A DNA stretch of 64,000 nucleotides from Aquitalea palustris (GCF_003693445.1 NZ_RFAR01000003.1:54457-118456), one strand, 5' to 3'; counted from the stretch's first letter, positions 10,860-20,838 are shown. Notes: generated by a model not told the origin, from the letters alone. A program made the numbers and translations.

Positions 10860-11582
10860 TTAGCCCAGCGGCAGTGCCGTGAGACCGGACGCATCCAGGC
10901 GCAGATAGCCACCCTGCGCACCGTGCCAGTCGCGGATGACCCAGCGTTCGGCCTGGCGGCTGCCTTGCTGGTGGCTGTGGGTGGCCGGACGGTGGGTATG
11001 GCCGTGGATCAGCGTTGGCCAGTCGTACTGCTCCAGCAGTTCCAGCACGGCGCTGTCGGTAACGTCGGTAATGGCGCTCAGGCCTTGCTGCTGCTTGGCG
11101 GCCTCACTCTGCATGCGGGCCTGCGCGGCAATGGCGTGGCGCTCGGCCAGCGGTCTGGCCAGCATGGCGGCTTGCCAGGCCGGATTGCGGCTCATGGCGC
11201 GGAATTGCTGATAGGTGGTATCAGCCGTGCACAGGGCATCGCCATGGCTGAGCAGATAAGGCCGGCCATAGGCTTGCAGCAGGTAAGGGTCTTCCAGCAG
11301 TGCGGCGCCGGAGCGTTGGACAAAGCCATCGCCCAGCAGGAAATCGCGGTTGCCACGCATCACGTAGAGCGGGGTGTGGCGGGAGAACTGCTGCATCGCA
11401 CCCAGCATGGCCTCAAGAAAGGCTGAGTCATCGTCATCACCCACCCAGTATTCGAACAAGTCACCCAGAATGAACAGGCCGTCGATCTGTCCTTGCCATT
11501 GCTGCAAGGTGTCTACAAACAGCTGGCAGAGTGCCGGGGTGTCTTCGCTCAGGTGCAGGTCGGAGATGAAGTGATGGCTCAT
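10860..11582 (-). CDS. lpxH: UDP-2,3-diacylglucosamine diphosphatase
   Basis: Makes lipid X (2,3-diacylglucosamine 1-phosphate) in the fourth step of lipid A synthesis, acting peripherally at the inner membrane. The 240-residue length is normal. It is a calcineurin-like metallophosphatase with all expected motifs: FISDLHL at residue 5, ILGDLFEYWVGDD near residue 38, MRGNRDFLLG near residue 75, LSHGDALCT near residue 111, and HGHTHRP near residue 193. It lies downstream of ppiA and ppiB on the same strand, 107 bp behind ppiB, an arrangement common in betaproteobacteria. Confidence 0.96.
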   Translation of the reverse strand: MSHHFISDLHLSEDTPALCQLFVDTLQQWQGQIDGLFILGDLFEYWVGDDDDSAFLEAMLGAMQQFSRHTPLYVMRGNRDFLLGDGFVQRSGAALLEDPYLLQAYGRPYLLSHGDALCTADTTYQQFRAMSRNPAWQAAMLARPLAERHAIAAQARMQSEAAKQQQGLSAITDVTDSAVLELLEQYDWPTLIHGHTHRPATHSHQQGSRQAERWVIRDWHGAQGGYLRLDASGLTALPLG

Positions 11583-11689
11583 GGTGGGTAGGCAGCGATA
11601 AATGAAGGGCGGGTGGCTAAAGCAAAGCCAGCTGCCTTGCGGCGGCTGGCTGGTGTGGCAAAGCCCGGCGCTGGAGCCGGGCCGGCGGA

Positions 11690-12181
11690 TCAGATGATCT
11701 CGGCTTTTTCCAGGACAACGGCTTCTGCCGGTACGTCCTGATGGCCGCCGCTGCGACCGGTGCGTACGGTCTTGATGCGGTCAACCACGTCCTGGCCTTC
11801 CACTACCTGACCGAACACGGCATAGCCCCAGCCCTGGGTGGTTTCGGACTTGAAATCCAGGAAGTCGTTGTCGGCCACGTTGATGAAGAACTGTGCCGAA
11901 GCGGAGTGCGGGTCCATGGTACGGGCCATGGCAACGGTATAGGCCTTGTTGGAGATACCGTTGTTGGCTTCGTTCTTGATCGGATCGCGGGTGTCTTTTT
12001 GCTTCATGTCGGCATCAAAACCGCCGCCCTGAATCATGAAACCGTTGATGACGCGATGGAAGATGGTGCCATCGTAGTGGCCGCTCTTGACGTATTCTTC
12101 AAAGTTGGCTGCGGTAACCGGAGCCTTGTCGCTGAACAGTTCCAGCACGATTTCGCCAAAATTGGTGGTCAGTTTGATCAT
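11690..12181 (-). CDS. ppiB: Cytoplasmic peptidyl-prolyl cis-trans isomerase (cyclophilin)
   Basis: 163-residue single-domain cyclophilin without signal peptide. It catalyses cis-trans isomerisation of Xaa-Pro bonds. Core motifs are [15 protein letters not shown] near residue 46, [20 protein letters not shown] near residue 85 and [16 protein letters not shown]. The start [16 protein letters not shown] at 12181 matches the family and has AAGGA upstream; an in-frame ATG three codons earlier overlaps that Shine-Dalgarno and was rejected. It follows the periplasmic paralogue ppiA by 82 bp, so the pair looks like an old tandem duplication. Confidence 0.95.
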   Translation of the reverse strand: MIKLTTNFGEIVLELFSDKAPVTAANFEEYVKSGHYDGTIFHRVINGFMIQGGGFDADMKQKDTRDPIKNEANNGISNKAYTVAMARTMDPHSASAQFFINVADNDFLDFKSETTQGWGYAVFGQVVEGQDVVDRIKTVRTGRSGGHQDVPAEAVVLEKAEII

Positions 12182-12263
12182 GAGGGTCATCCTTGTGTCT
12201 GAAGCGAATGCTTGCTGATGTGGTGGTGTGCGGCCCGGACCTGCCGGACCGACTGGCGGCGGG

Positions 12264-12821
12264 TCAGGGCTTGACTACCACCTTCTGGATCACGATGGGC
12301 TCGAATGGCACGTCGTCCATGCCTTTCATGCTGCCGGTGTGGGTTTTGGCAATGCGGTTGACCACATCCATCCCCTTGCTCACCTTGCCGAACACGGCAT
12401 AGCCGATGCCTTGCGGTGTCGGGTTCTTGTAATCAAGGAATTCATTATTGGCTACATTGATGAAAAACTGCGCCGTGGCCGAGTTGGGATCAGCCGTGCG
12501 TGCCATGGCAATGCTGCCGATGGTGTTTTTCAGGCCGTTGGCGGCTTCATTCGGAATGGGTGCGTTGGTTTTCTTTTGTTCCAGTTTGCCGTCAAAGCCG
12601 CCACCCTGGATCATGAAACCGTCGATGATGCGGTGAAACACCGTACCATTGTAGAAGCCAGCCTTGGCATAACTCACGAAGTTGGCCACGGTCTTGGGCG
12701 CTTTGGCCGAATCCAGGGTGATTTCGATCACGCCTTTGTTGGTGGTCATTTCCACAACCGGTGCGGCGTGTGCCAGCAAGGGCAATGCGCACAGGGCAAG
12801 GCTGGAGAGCAGTTTTTTCAT
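12264..12821 (-). CDS. ppiA: Periplasmic peptidyl-prolyl cis-trans isomerase (cyclophilin)
   Basis: 185 residues. The N-terminus [20 protein letters not shown] is a clear Sec signal peptide with cleavage after AHA. The rest is a cyclophilin domain: [17 protein letters not shown] near residue 67, [19 protein letters not shown] near residue 105, and [16 protein letters not shown]. It therefore assists folding in the periplasm. It is closely related to the next gene, ppiB. The preferred start lacks a good Shine-Dalgarno, but the upstream alternative begins with TTG and would bury the signal peptide. Confidence 0.94.
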   Translation of the reverse strand: MKKLLSSLALCALPLLAHAAPVVEMTTNKGVIEITLDSAKAPKTVANFVSYAKAGFYNGTVFHRIIDGFMIQGGGFDGKLEQKKTNAPIPNEAANGLKNTIGSIAMARTADPNSATAQFFINVANNEFLDYKNPTPQGIGYAVFGKVSKGMDVVNRIAKTHTGSMKGMDDVPFEPIVIQKVVVKP

Positions 12822-12937
12822 GGAGGTATCGAGTGCTATCGGCAGGAACAATGCCGAATTCTAGCACAGCAGCCGGCCGTGGATGCGACCGGCTCCAGCA
12901 GAGGCCCGCATGCTGGCCCCTGCTTCTGCCCAGGCTC

Positions 12938-13999
12938 TCAGACGCCGAAGCGCATCAGCTTGTCTTCGTCCTCGTTCTGCATGTGTTTGGGCGCGCCGAC
13001 AATCAGCGGATCGGCCGCATGCGCCACGCGCAGGTCCTTGTTGGGGTAGTCCAGGCTGGCCAGGAAGTGGCGGATGCAATTAAGACGGGCGCGCTTCTTG
13101 TCGTCCGATTTCACCACCACCCACGGCGCATCGCCGGTATTGGTATGGAAGAACATCGCCTGCTTGGCGGCGGTGTAGTCGTCCCATTTGTCCAGCGACT
13201 GAATGTCGATGGGCGACAGTTTCCAGTGCTTGAGCGGGTCGTCGCGGCGCGAGATGAAGCGGCGCAGCTGTTCTTCGCGGCTGACCGAGAACCAGAACTT
13301 GAACAGATGGATGCCACTGTTGACCAGCATGCGTTCCAGCTGCGGGGTCTGGCGCATGAATTCCAGATATTCATCCGGATTGCAAAAGCCCATGACCCGT
13401 TCGACGCCCGCGCGGTTATACCAGGAGCGGTCGAAGAACACGATTTCGCCGGAAGCCGGCAGATGTTCGATATAACGCTGGAAATACCACTGGGTGCGTT
13501 CGCGCTCGGACGGTTTTTCCAGCGCCACCACGCGGGCGCCGCGCGGGTTGAGGTGTTCCATATAGCGCTTGATGGTGCCACCCTTGCCGGCCGCATCGCG
13601 CCCTTCAAACAGGATGACGATTTTCTGCCCGGTTTCCTTGACCCAGTTCTGCACCTTCAGCAGCTCGATCTGCAGTTCCAGTTTGATCTTTTCGTATTCG
13701 GTACGGCGCAGGCGGGTGCGGTAGGGGTAGCTGGCAGGCAGTTCGGCCGTGGTGCTGTCTTCGCTGGTGCCGTGGGGTGCTTCGGCTACTTGCAGGGCGA
13801 CCGGCTGCTGGCTGATGGTTTCGATGGCCTTGATCGATTCCTGGTGTACGCGCTTGACATTGCTTTGACGGCTGCTGCCGCTACGAGCAGGTTTGCGGGC
13901 CGGGGCAGGGGTGTTGCTGACGGTGGTTTCTGGGCGGGCGGCGGGCGCTTCCGGGTTGGCGGCAGGGGTGACGGGATCGGTATTTTTGTCTTGTGTCAT
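12938..13999 (-). CDS. ppk2: Polyphosphate kinase 2
   Basis: 353 residues. The C-terminal two thirds is a PPK2 domain with Walker A GRDAAGKGG (near residue 133), the lid region EKPSERERTQWYFQRYIEHL and FFDRSWYNRAGVERVMGFC (near residue 190). PPK2 enzymes move phosphate between polyphosphate and nucleotides, usually making GTP or ATP from the diphosphate. The first about 95 residues are Pro/Ala/Ser/Thr-rich and probably disordered, an extension not seen in the shortest members. The start has GAGGGA upstream. It is divergent from the sulP gene; the 216-bp gap (14000-14215) shows no other gene. Confidence 0.93.
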   Translation of the reverse strand: MTQDKNTDPVTPAANPEAPAARPETTVSNTPAPARKPARSGSSRQSNVKRVHQESIKAIETISQQPVALQVAEAPHGTSEDSTTAELPASYPYRTRLRRTEYEKIKLELQIELLKVQNWVKETGQKIVILFEGRDAAGKGGTIKRYMEHLNPRGARVVALEKPSERERTQWYFQRYIEHLPASGEIVFFDRSWYNRAGVERVMGFCNPDEYLEFMRQTPQLERMLVNSGIHLFKFWFSVSREEQLRRFISRRDDPLKHWKLSPIDIQSLDKWDDYTAAKQAMFFHTNTGDAPWVVVKSDDKKRARLNCIRHFLASLDYPNKDLRVAHAADPLIVGAPKHMQNEDEDKLMRFGV

Positions 14000-14215
14000 G
14001 GTTTTCCCTCATGCTGAAGTGGTCATGAAATCATCCTACGCCTGTTGAATTGGGGTGTCGATATGCCTCTGCCATGGTCCGTGCCACAGCCGGAATGCGA
14101 CAGAAAAGCGTGCATCCCTTGCGTGGCAAGGCAGTGGCGTCGATGATGACTGGATGACCATGCTGCCGGTGTGTCAGAACCTGCCGGCCACTCACAACAA
14201 CAGAAAGCCGTCGCC

Positions 14216-15883
14216 ATGTTCAGTCTGGGTTTCCGTCCCCGCGTCCTCGATACCCTGCAACACTACAATCGCCAGCTGCTGCGCGATGACCTGATGGCGG
14301 GTCTTACCGTCGGCATTGTTGCGCTTCCCCTGGCGATGGCTTTTGCCATGGCCAGCGGGGTGACGCCGCAGGCGGGCATCTTTACCGCCGTGATTGCCGG
14401 TTTCCTGGCGGCGGCACTGGGTGGCAGCCGGCTGTCAGTCACCGGACCGACCGGGGCTTTCATCGTCATCATTTACGGCATCGTGGCCAAGTATGGCGTG
14501 GCCAATCTGCTGATCTGCACCTTCATGTCCGGGGTGATGCTGGTATTGATGGGGCTCTTCCGGCTGGGGCAGGTGATCCGCTTTTTCCCGCTACCGCTGA
14601 TCACCGGCTTTACCAATGGCATCGCCGTGCTGATTTTCCTGACCCAGTTGAAGGATTTCTTCGGTCTGCCGGTAGACAAGATGCCGGCCGGTTTCTTTGC
14701 GGTGATGCAGGTCTTGCGCGAACAGCTGGGCAATTTCCACTGGCCCACCTTGCTGCTGTCGGCAGGCAGCCTGCTGCTGATCCTGTTGTGGCCGAAGCGG
14801 CTTAACCGCGTGTTGCCAGCCCCCTTTGTGGCGCTGGTGCTGGCCACGCTGATGACCGCACTGTTCGGGCTGCCGGTGGCTACGCTGGGTAGCAAGTTCG
14901 GCGGCATTCCACAAGGCCTGCCCAGTTTTGGCGGACTGGATCTGGACCCGACTCATCTATCCGACTTGCTGGCTCCGGCGTTTACCATCGCCCTGCTGGG
15001 GTCCATCGAATCACTGCTGTGTGCGGTGGTGGCCGACAGCATGACGGCGGACAAGCACGACTCCAATCAGGAGCTGATCGGCCAGGGTATTGCCAATATG
15101 GTGGCGCCGTTTTTTGGTGGCATTCCGGCTACCGGGGCGGTAGCGCGCACCGCCACCAATATCAGCAATGGCGGTAAAACGCCGGTGGCGGCCATGGTGC
15201 ATGCCTTGCTGTTGCTGTTGATTCTGCTGGTGGCTGCGCCCTTGGCTGCGAGTATCCCGCTGGCGGTGCTGGCCGCCATTCTCATTTCAGTGGCACTGAA
15301 AATGGGCGACTGGGATATCCGCAAGGCTTTCCAGTTTCCCAAGCGGGATACCGCCATCCTGGTGGTGACCTTCTTGCTGACGGTGGTGTTCGACCTGACG
15401 GTTGCCGTGCAGATCGGCCTGCTGATGGCGGCCGTGTTCTTTATCCGCAGCATGGCCAGCCATACTTCAGTCAACCGCTTGTTGCCGGAATACGCCCAGC
15501 TGTTCGAGCGCCATACCATTGCCGGCAAGCATGTGCCGGATGGCTGTGCGGCCTTTCGTGTCGAGGGTGCCTTGTTTTTTGGCGCAGCGGACAGTGTGGA
15601 AATCATTCACCAGCAGGCTGAGCAGGCAAGGGTGATCATTTTGCAATTGCACCGGCTGGTGTTGCTGGACACCACCGGCCTCTTGGCGCTGGACAGTCTC
15701 AACGACAAGCTCAGGGCGCAGGGCAAGACGCTGATTCTGTGCGGTGCGGCGGATGAGGTGCTGGCCATGCTCAAGGGTTCGCGGCTGGCGGATGACCTGG
15801 GAGAAGACAATCTGCAGCCGGATCTGGCCGCTGCGCTATTGCGTGCGGAACAGCTGCTGACCCGTGGCGTGGTGTGGGGCTAG
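14216..15883 (+). CDS. SulP/SLC26 family anion transporter with STAS domain
   Basis: 555-residue inner-membrane transporter. The membrane domain opens with GLTVGIVALPLAMAFAMASG (near residue 28) and SVTGPTGAFIVI (near residue 78), and contains GSIESLLCAVVADSM near residue 263, all typical of SulP proteins. A C-terminal STAS domain (about residues 430-545) includes VLLDTTGLLALDSLN. Substrate may be sulfate, bicarbonate, or a dicarboxylate; no carbonic anhydrase or sulfur gene is adjacent to decide. The start was placed at MFSLGFRPRVLD; a GTG 15 codons upstream is possible. Its stop codon shares the CTAG tetranucleotide with the convergent HD-GYP gene. Confidence 0.9.
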   Translation: MFSLGFRPRVLDTLQHYNRQLLRDDLMAGLTVGIVALPLAMAFAMASGVTPQAGIFTAVIAGFLAAALGGSRLSVTGPTGAFIVIIYGIVAKYGVANLLICTFMSGVMLVLMGLFRLGQVIRFFPLPLITGFTNGIAVLIFLTQLKDFFGLPVDKMPAGFFAVMQVLREQLGNFHWPTLLLSAGSLLLILLWPKRLNRVLPAPFVALVLATLMTALFGLPVATLGSKFGGIPQGLPSFGGLDLDPTHLSDLLAPAFTIALLGSIESLLCAVVADSMTADKHDSNQELIGQGIANMVAPFFGGIPATGAVARTATNISNGGKTPVAAMVHALLLLLILLVAAPLAASIPLAVLAAILISVALKMGDWDIRKAFQFPKRDTAILVVTFLLTVVFDLTVAVQIGLLMAAVFFIRSMASHTSVNRLLPEYAQLFERHTIAGKHVPDGCAAFRVEGALFFGAADSVEIIHQQAEQARVIILQLHRLVLLDTTGLLALDSLNDKLRAQGKTLILCGAADEVLAMLKGSRLADDLGEDNLQPDLAAALLRAEQLLTRGVVWG

Positions 15884-17220
15884 AGCTGACCTTCTACCCG
15901 CAAGACCTGGCTTAGTGCCTCGAAGCATTGCGGGTCGATGGCGCTGTGCAGGTTCTGGCGCATGATGTCCAGCGTTTTGTCCACCGGCGTGGCCGGGTGG
16001 TAAGGGCGCTCGGCATTGATGGCATCGAAAATATCGGCGGTGGTGATGATACGGGTTTCCAGCGTGATGGCATCCGCCGCCAGGCCACGTGGATAGCCCT
16101 TGCCGTCCAGCCGTTCGTGATGGGCGGCAGCGACATCCGCCAGCTCGGCAAATACCTGCATGCGGCCCAGGATGGCGTGGGTGTAGCTGGCGTGTTTTTG
16201 TACCGCTGCCCATTCCTCGGCATCCAGTTTGCCTGGCTTGTCCAGAATGCTGTTGCTCACGCCCAGCTTGCCCACGTCGTGCAGCAAGGCCCCGCGTTTC
16301 AGCCAGCGCCGGCGTGCATCATCCAGGCCCAGGGTGGCGGCAATCTGCTCGGCATAGTGCCCGACGCGCTGGCTGTGGCCGGCGGTGAAGGGGCTTTTCG
16401 AGTCGACCACCTGGCCGAAGCCTTCGGCGATTTCATCCAGATAGTCTTCGTCCACTTCCACCTGATGCTGCGCCGGTTCCAGTGCCAGCACTGCCTGATC
16501 CACCGCCGTGGATTCCAGCACCTGCCAGAAGGCTTCATCCTGGGCCACGGTGGCAAAGCAGGCCACCAGCGCTGGGTCGAACCAGCCACCGGCGCGGCTG
16601 CGGATTTCTGCCAGTGCACCGGCGCGGCCGCTGGTGATGTGAAACACATCAATCACCTGCGCCAGTAGTGCAATACGCGCATTGAGCGGAATGGCCTCGC
16701 CCTGCAGGCCCAACGGCCGGCCGGAGCCATCCCAGTGTTCGTCCAGCGACTGGATGCCACGTGCCACCTTTTCGTTGAAACGCAGCTGGCGGGCGATGTC
16801 AGCTCCACGGTGGCAGCGGGTGTGGATCAGTTCGTCGGCAATGTCCTTGCCATTGCGCATGATGTTGACGATGGAGGCCAGCCGGTCGGCCCAGCCGGCG
16901 TGGCGCCCGGTATGGCTGAACACAAAGCCCAGCATCTGCGGCAGGCCCTGGCCTACCTGTTTGAAGTCATGCTTGAACTGGCGGTCGTCGGTGAGGTAGA
17001 GCGCGCTGATGCGGGCCGCATTGCTGCTGCAGCCTAGGTCTTTCAGCAGGATGGCGTAGTACAGCTCCCACTGTGACTGGCTGTCCAGGCCGATGGCGCG
17101 GCCGATATGCATGCCTATCCAGCAGCTGCGCACGCAATGGCCTTCTGGCTGTCCCTCGGTAATATCCAGCGCATAGCTGAGCGAGCCCAGTAGTTCGGCC
17201 AGTTTGAGTGAGGCGCCCAT
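15880..17220 (-). CDS. HD-GYP-type phosphodiesterase with degenerate N-terminal HD half
   Basis: 446 residues, no membrane segment or signal peptide. The C-terminal half (about residues 245-435) is a good HD-GYP domain. It has GHSQRVGHYAEQ, the catalytic LLHDVGKLG near residue 313, HHERLDGKGYPRGL near residue 367 and ADIFDAI. Such domains hydrolyse cyclic di-GMP or related dinucleotides. The N-terminal half repeats the same layout in degraded form. GHCVRSCWIGMHIG stands at the helix position, LLKDLGC replaces LLHDxGK, and DEHWDGSGRPLGL has GRP instead of GYP. So one active and one probably inactive copy are fused. The start at 17220 has AGGA 8 bases upstream. The substrate is inferred, not shown. 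Confidence 0.88.
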   Translation of the reverse strand: MGASLKLAELLGSLSYALDITEGQPEGHCVRSCWIGMHIGRAIGLDSQSQWELYYAILLKDLGCSSNAARISALYLTDDRQFKHDFKQVGQGLPQMLGFVFSHTGRHAGWADRLASIVNIMRNGKDIADELIHTRCHRGADIARQLRFNEKVARGIQSLDEHWDGSGRPLGLQGEAIPLNARIALLAQVIDVFHITSGRAGALAEIRSRAGGWFDPALVACFATVAQDEAFWQVLESTAVDQAVLALEPAQHQVEVDEDYLDEIAEGFGQVVDSKSPFTAGHSQRVGHYAEQIAATLGLDDARRRWLKRGALLHDVGKLGVSNSILDKPGKLDAEEWAAVQKHASYTHAILGRMQVFAELADVAAAHHERLDGKGYPRGLAADAITLETRIITTADIFDAINAERPYHPATPVDKTLDIMRQNLHSAIDPQCFEALSQVLRVEGQL

Positions 17221-17280
17221 TGTGCGTGTCCTGTTTATAAAGCCTGACTGTACTGTAACTGGCGCTGGCGGATTTGCCCA

Positions 17281-17313
17281 AGAAAAACGGCATCGTCATG
17301 GACAATGCCGTTG
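17281..17313 (-). terminator. Terminator after ygiQ
   Basis: Minus-strand hairpin AACGGCAT / ATGCCGTT with an 11-nt loop followed by TTTTTCTT, lying 20 bp past the ygiQ stop codon. It separates ygiQ from the downstream HD-GYP gene. Confidence 0.75.
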
Positions 17314-17332
17314 GTCGCTGGGCTGGCCTGGC

Positions 17333-19618
17333 TTAGCGTTTATGCTTGCTGCGGTTATTGCCAGCGGCCTGGCTTGCCGGCTTGCTGCCGGGTTTGGCGC
17401 CCGGCCGGCCGGTGGCTTGCGGGCGTCCGCCAAAGGATTTGCCCGGCGTTGCCGTGGCCTTGCCCTGGCCGGTGCGCGGCTGACCGGGCTTGCCGCTGTT
17501 CTGGCGTGCCACCGGCGCGCCCAGGCGGTGCCGCACCGCTGCGGATTTGTCACCCGGCGGGGTAGGCGGAATCAGGCAGTGCTTGCTGTGGCCGATCAGG
17601 TCGCTGCGGCCCATATTGATCAGCGCATCGTGAATGATCTGCCAGTTGTCCGGGTGGTGATAGCGCAGGAAGGCCTTGTGCAGCTTGCGGCGGTAACCAT
17701 CGCGCACCACGTCCACCTTTTCCGAGCTGCGCGACAGGCGCTTGAGCGGATTGCGCCGGGTATGCCACATGGTGGTGGCCATGGCCATTGGCGTCGGGGT
17801 GAAGGTTTGTACCTGGTCCAGGCGGAAGTTGTTCTTCTTCAGCCACAGCGCCAGATTCATCATGTCCTCATCGCTGGTGCCAGGGTGGGCGGCAATGAAG
17901 TAGGGAATCAGGTACTGCTCTTTGCCCGCCTGACGACTGAAGCGTTCGAACAGCTCCTTGAACTTGTCGTAAGCGCCCATGCCCGGCTTCATCATCTTGG
18001 ACAGCGGGCCGTCCTCGGTGTGTTCCGGAGCAATTTTCAGGTAGCCGCCCACATGGTGCTGCACCAGTTCCTTGATGTACTCGGGCGAGCGTACTGCCAG
18101 GTCGTAGCGCAGGCCGGACTGGATATTGATCTTCTTCACGCCCGGCAGGGCACGTGCCTTGCGGTAGAGCTGAATCAGATGGCTGTGGTCGGTATTCAGG
18201 TTCTCGCAGATGTCCGGGAATACACAGGACAGCTTGCGACAGGAACGCTCGATGTTCGGGTCCTTGCACGACAGGCGGTACATATTGGCGGTCGGGCCGC
18301 CCAGGTCGGAGATGTGGCCGGTGAAGCCCGGTGTCTTGTCGCGGATTTCCTCGATCTCGTGCAGGATGGATTCTTCCGAGCGGCTCTGGATGATGCGGCC
18401 TTCGTGCTCGGTAATCGAGCAGAAGGTACAGCCGCCAAAACAGCCGCGCATGATGTTGACCGAGTACTTGATCATCTCCCAGGCCGGAATATGCGCATCG
18501 CCGTAGGACGGGTGCGGATTGCGGGCGTAGGGCAGGCCGTAGACGAAGTCCATTTCCTCGGTGGTCAGCGGAATGGGCGGCGGGTTCAGCCACACATCGC
18601 GGCTGCCATGCAGCTGTACCAGCGCACGGGCATTGCCGGGGTTGGATTCCAGATGCAGGGTGCGGCTGGCATGGGCGTACAGCACCGGATCATGTGCCAC
18701 GGCTTCGTAGGCCGGAATGCGGATGACGGTTTTGGCGCGTTCGGCGCGGCGTTTGGCCAGACGCTCTTCGCGCGACTCGATGCGGATCACCTGCGGTGCG
18801 GTCGGGTCGCTGCCCTTGGTCGCTTCGGCAGCCTGTTCCGGTATTTCCTGATAGGGGTTCAGGTGCGGATCGACATGGCCGGGCAGGTCCACCACGCTGG
18901 AGTCCATTTCCTGCCATTCTTCATCCGGCCGCCAGCCTTGCTGTACCACAAATGCCGTGCCGCGTACGTCGCGGATCTCGCTGAGCTTTTCGCCCTTGGC
19001 GGCACGGTGGGCAATTTCCACCAGCGCCCGCTCGGCATTGCCATACAGCAGGATGTCGGCCTTGGAGGTGATCAGCACCGACTGGCGTACCTTGTCGCTC
19101 CAGTAGTCGAAGTGGGCGATGCGGCGCAGGCTGGCTTCGATGGAACCGATCATCACCCCCACGCCCGGGTAGGCTTCGCGGCAGCGCTGGGCATATACCG
19201 TCACCGCCCGGTCCGGGCGCTTGTTCGGTTCGGCATTCGGGGTGTAGGCGTCGTCGGAGCGCGGACGACGGTCAGCCGTGTAGCGGTTGATCATCGAGTC
19301 CATATTGCCGGCGGTGACGCCAAAAAACAGGTTCGGCTTGCCCAGCGCGCGGAAGGGCTCGGCCGATTGCCAGTCCGGCTGGGCGATGATGCCGACGCGG
19401 AAGCCCTGCGCTTCCAGCAGCCGGCCCACCAGGGCCATGCCGAAGCTGGGGTGATCGATATAGCAGTCGCCGGAAATCAGGATGATGTCGCAGGAATCCC
19501 AACCCAGCTCGTCCATTTCGGCGCGGCTCATCGGCAGGAAGGGCGCGTTGCCAAAGCGGCTGGCCCAGTACTTGCGGTAAGAGGTGATCGGTTTTGCGGC
19601 GGCTGCTAGTGTCGTCAT
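17333..19618 (-). CDS. ygiQ: YgiQ-family radical SAM protein
   Basis: 761 residues. The radical SAM 4Fe-4S motif is CFGGCTFCS near residue 390, between an N-terminal cobalamin-binding-like domain ([20 protein letters not shown] near residue 48) and a C-terminal YgiQ-specific domain ending in a basic, Pro/Gly/Lys-rich tail (last 70 residues). Family members are widespread in proteobacteria, but their reaction is not established. The start [18 protein letters not shown] at 19618 fits homologues, though the Shine-Dalgarno is weak. It is monocistronic, divergent from the Kdo hydroxylase gene, and has its own terminator. Confidence 0.93.
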   Translation of the reverse strand: MTTLAAAAKPITSYRKYWASRFGNAPFLPMSRAEMDELGWDSCDIILISGDCYIDHPSFGMALVGRLLEAQGFRVGIIAQPDWQSAEPFRALGKPNLFFGVTAGNMDSMINRYTADRRPRSDDAYTPNAEPNKRPDRAVTVYAQRCREAYPGVGVMIGSIEASLRRIAHFDYWSDKVRQSVLITSKADILLYGNAERALVEIAHRAAKGEKLSEIRDVRGTAFVVQQGWRPDEEWQEMDSSVVDLPGHVDPHLNPYQEIPEQAAEATKGSDPTAPQVIRIESREERLAKRRAERAKTVIRIPAYEAVAHDPVLYAHASRTLHLESNPGNARALVQLHGSRDVWLNPPPIPLTTEEMDFVYGLPYARNPHPSYGDAHIPAWEMIKYSVNIMRGCFGGCTFCSITEHEGRIIQSRSEESILHEIEEIRDKTPGFTGHISDLGGPTANMYRLSCKDPNIERSCRKLSCVFPDICENLNTDHSHLIQLYRKARALPGVKKINIQSGLRYDLAVRSPEYIKELVQHHVGGYLKIAPEHTEDGPLSKMMKPGMGAYDKFKELFERFSRQAGKEQYLIPYFIAAHPGTSDEDMMNLALWLKKNNFRLDQVQTFTPTPMAMATTMWHTRRNPLKRLSRSSEKVDVVRDGYRRKLHKAFLRYHHPDNWQIIHDALINMGRSDLIGHSKHCLIPPTPPGDKSAAVRHRLGAPVARQNSGKPGQPRTGQGKATATPGKSFGGRPQATGRPGAKPGSKPASQAAGNNRSKHKR

Positions 19619-19913
19619 GCTGATGGAATGCGGTAGTGGCGCTGGTGTGCGAGCAACCCGGCATTATGCCGCACTTTTTGGGTTTTATCACTATAAACAG
19701 TTGTTTTTTATGATGAATTGTCGTGCTGCAAGTAGGGCTTAGTCTGAAGCAGGGTTTTGCTGCGGAATCAGCAGCTTGTCCGCAGCATGCCGACGGGATG
19801 TGACCTCGGCCGCAGATTGGCGTAACCTGCTGTTTTGTCGCCCGTGGCAAGCGGCATGTTTTCTGTCTGATAGACGCCGTTGCCAGCAGAACCCCACAGA
19901 AAGCCCTAGAGAC

Positions 19914-20768
19914 ATGACTAGCCAGATTCTACAGCTAGCGGGTAGGCCGCAGCATTCGCAAGTCGCCGCGCTGGAAAGCGGCAAGGTATTGTTTTTGCCG
20001 CAGCTGGATTTTGCCATCCAGCCCGCCGAGCTGGCCTTGCTCAATCCGCAGGTGGCCGACCCCAAGCGCAAGAACATCAGCCTGGACCCGCAAACGGACG
20101 GCAAGCTGCACGGTGTGGCCGACCCTGCCAATGAAGCGGCGGTACGGGCGCTGATCAGCCGCTACCGCGAATGCGCCTTTGCCCTGGTCGAGCAGTTGCT
20201 GCCGGAATACCGTGGCAAGCTGCGTGCCGCGCCCACCAGCTTGCGTCTGCTGCGGGTGGAAGATCGCCAGACTTCCTGGCGCAAGGACGACAGCCGCCTG
20301 CATGTGGATGCCTTCCCCTCCCGGCCCACCTATGGCGAGCGCATCCTGCGTGTGTTTTACAATGCCAATCCCAATGGCGAACCGCGCGTGTGGCGTGTCG
20401 GCGAGCCGTTTGCCGACATGGCGCGGCGCATGTTGCCGCGCATTCCGCGCCAGTGGCCGGGCTCGGCGGCGCTGATGGCGGCGCTGAAAATCACCAAGCG
20501 CAAGCGCAGCGCCTACGACCACCTGATGCTGCATCTGCATGATGCGATGAAGGCCGACATGGACTACCAGCGCAGCTGCCCGCAGGAAACCATGCCCTTC
20601 CCGCCGGGCTGCGGCTGGGTGTGCTTCTCCGACCATGCCTCGCATGCGGTGATGTCCGGCCAGTTCATGCTGGAGCAGACCTTCTGGCTGCCGGCGCAGG
20701 ACATGGCCGACCCGTCGCGCTCGCCACTGGCCGAATTGCAGGCCATTACCGGCCGTCAACTGCTCTAG
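19914..20768 (+). CDS. kdoO: Kdo hydroxylase (Kdo2-lipid A dioxygenase family)
   Basis: 284 residues. It resembles the KdoO family of Fe(II)/2-oxoglutarate-dependent dioxygenases. These hydroxylate the 3-deoxy-D-manno-octulosonic acid (Kdo) of lipopolysaccharide at C-3 to give Ko, as studied in Burkholderia and Yersinia. Recognisable stretches are LESGKVLFLPQLDFA near residue 18, AAPTSLRLLRVEDR near residue 105, SWRKDDSRLHVDAFPSRPT near residue 120 with the probable metal ligands His and Asp, and GERILRVFYNANPNGEPRVW. A second His lies in CFSDHASHAVMSGQ near residue 245. The 295-bp gap to ygiQ (19619-19913) shows no gene; it has an AT-rich centre that probably holds promoters. Confidence 0.88.
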   Translation: MTSQILQLAGRPQHSQVAALESGKVLFLPQLDFAIQPAELALLNPQVADPKRKNISLDPQTDGKLHGVADPANEAAVRALISRYRECAFALVEQLLPEYRGKLRAAPTSLRLLRVEDRQTSWRKDDSRLHVDAFPSRPTYGERILRVFYNANPNGEPRVWRVGEPFADMARRMLPRIPRQWPGSAALMAALKITKRKRSAYDHLMLHLHDAMKADMDYQRSCPQETMPFPPGCGWVCFSDHASHAVMSGQFMLEQTFWLPAQDMADPSRSPLAELQAITGRQLL

Positions 20769-20838
20769 CAGTCCATTCAGCAGACCAGAACCGGCAGCTT
20801 CGCACCATGCCGGGACTGGTCCTCCCCAGCAAGGGCAA

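Noticed and set aside
17204..19609. An 801-codon open frame on the plus strand
   Set aside because: Antisense to ygiQ, which carries a radical SAM cluster motif and standard length.
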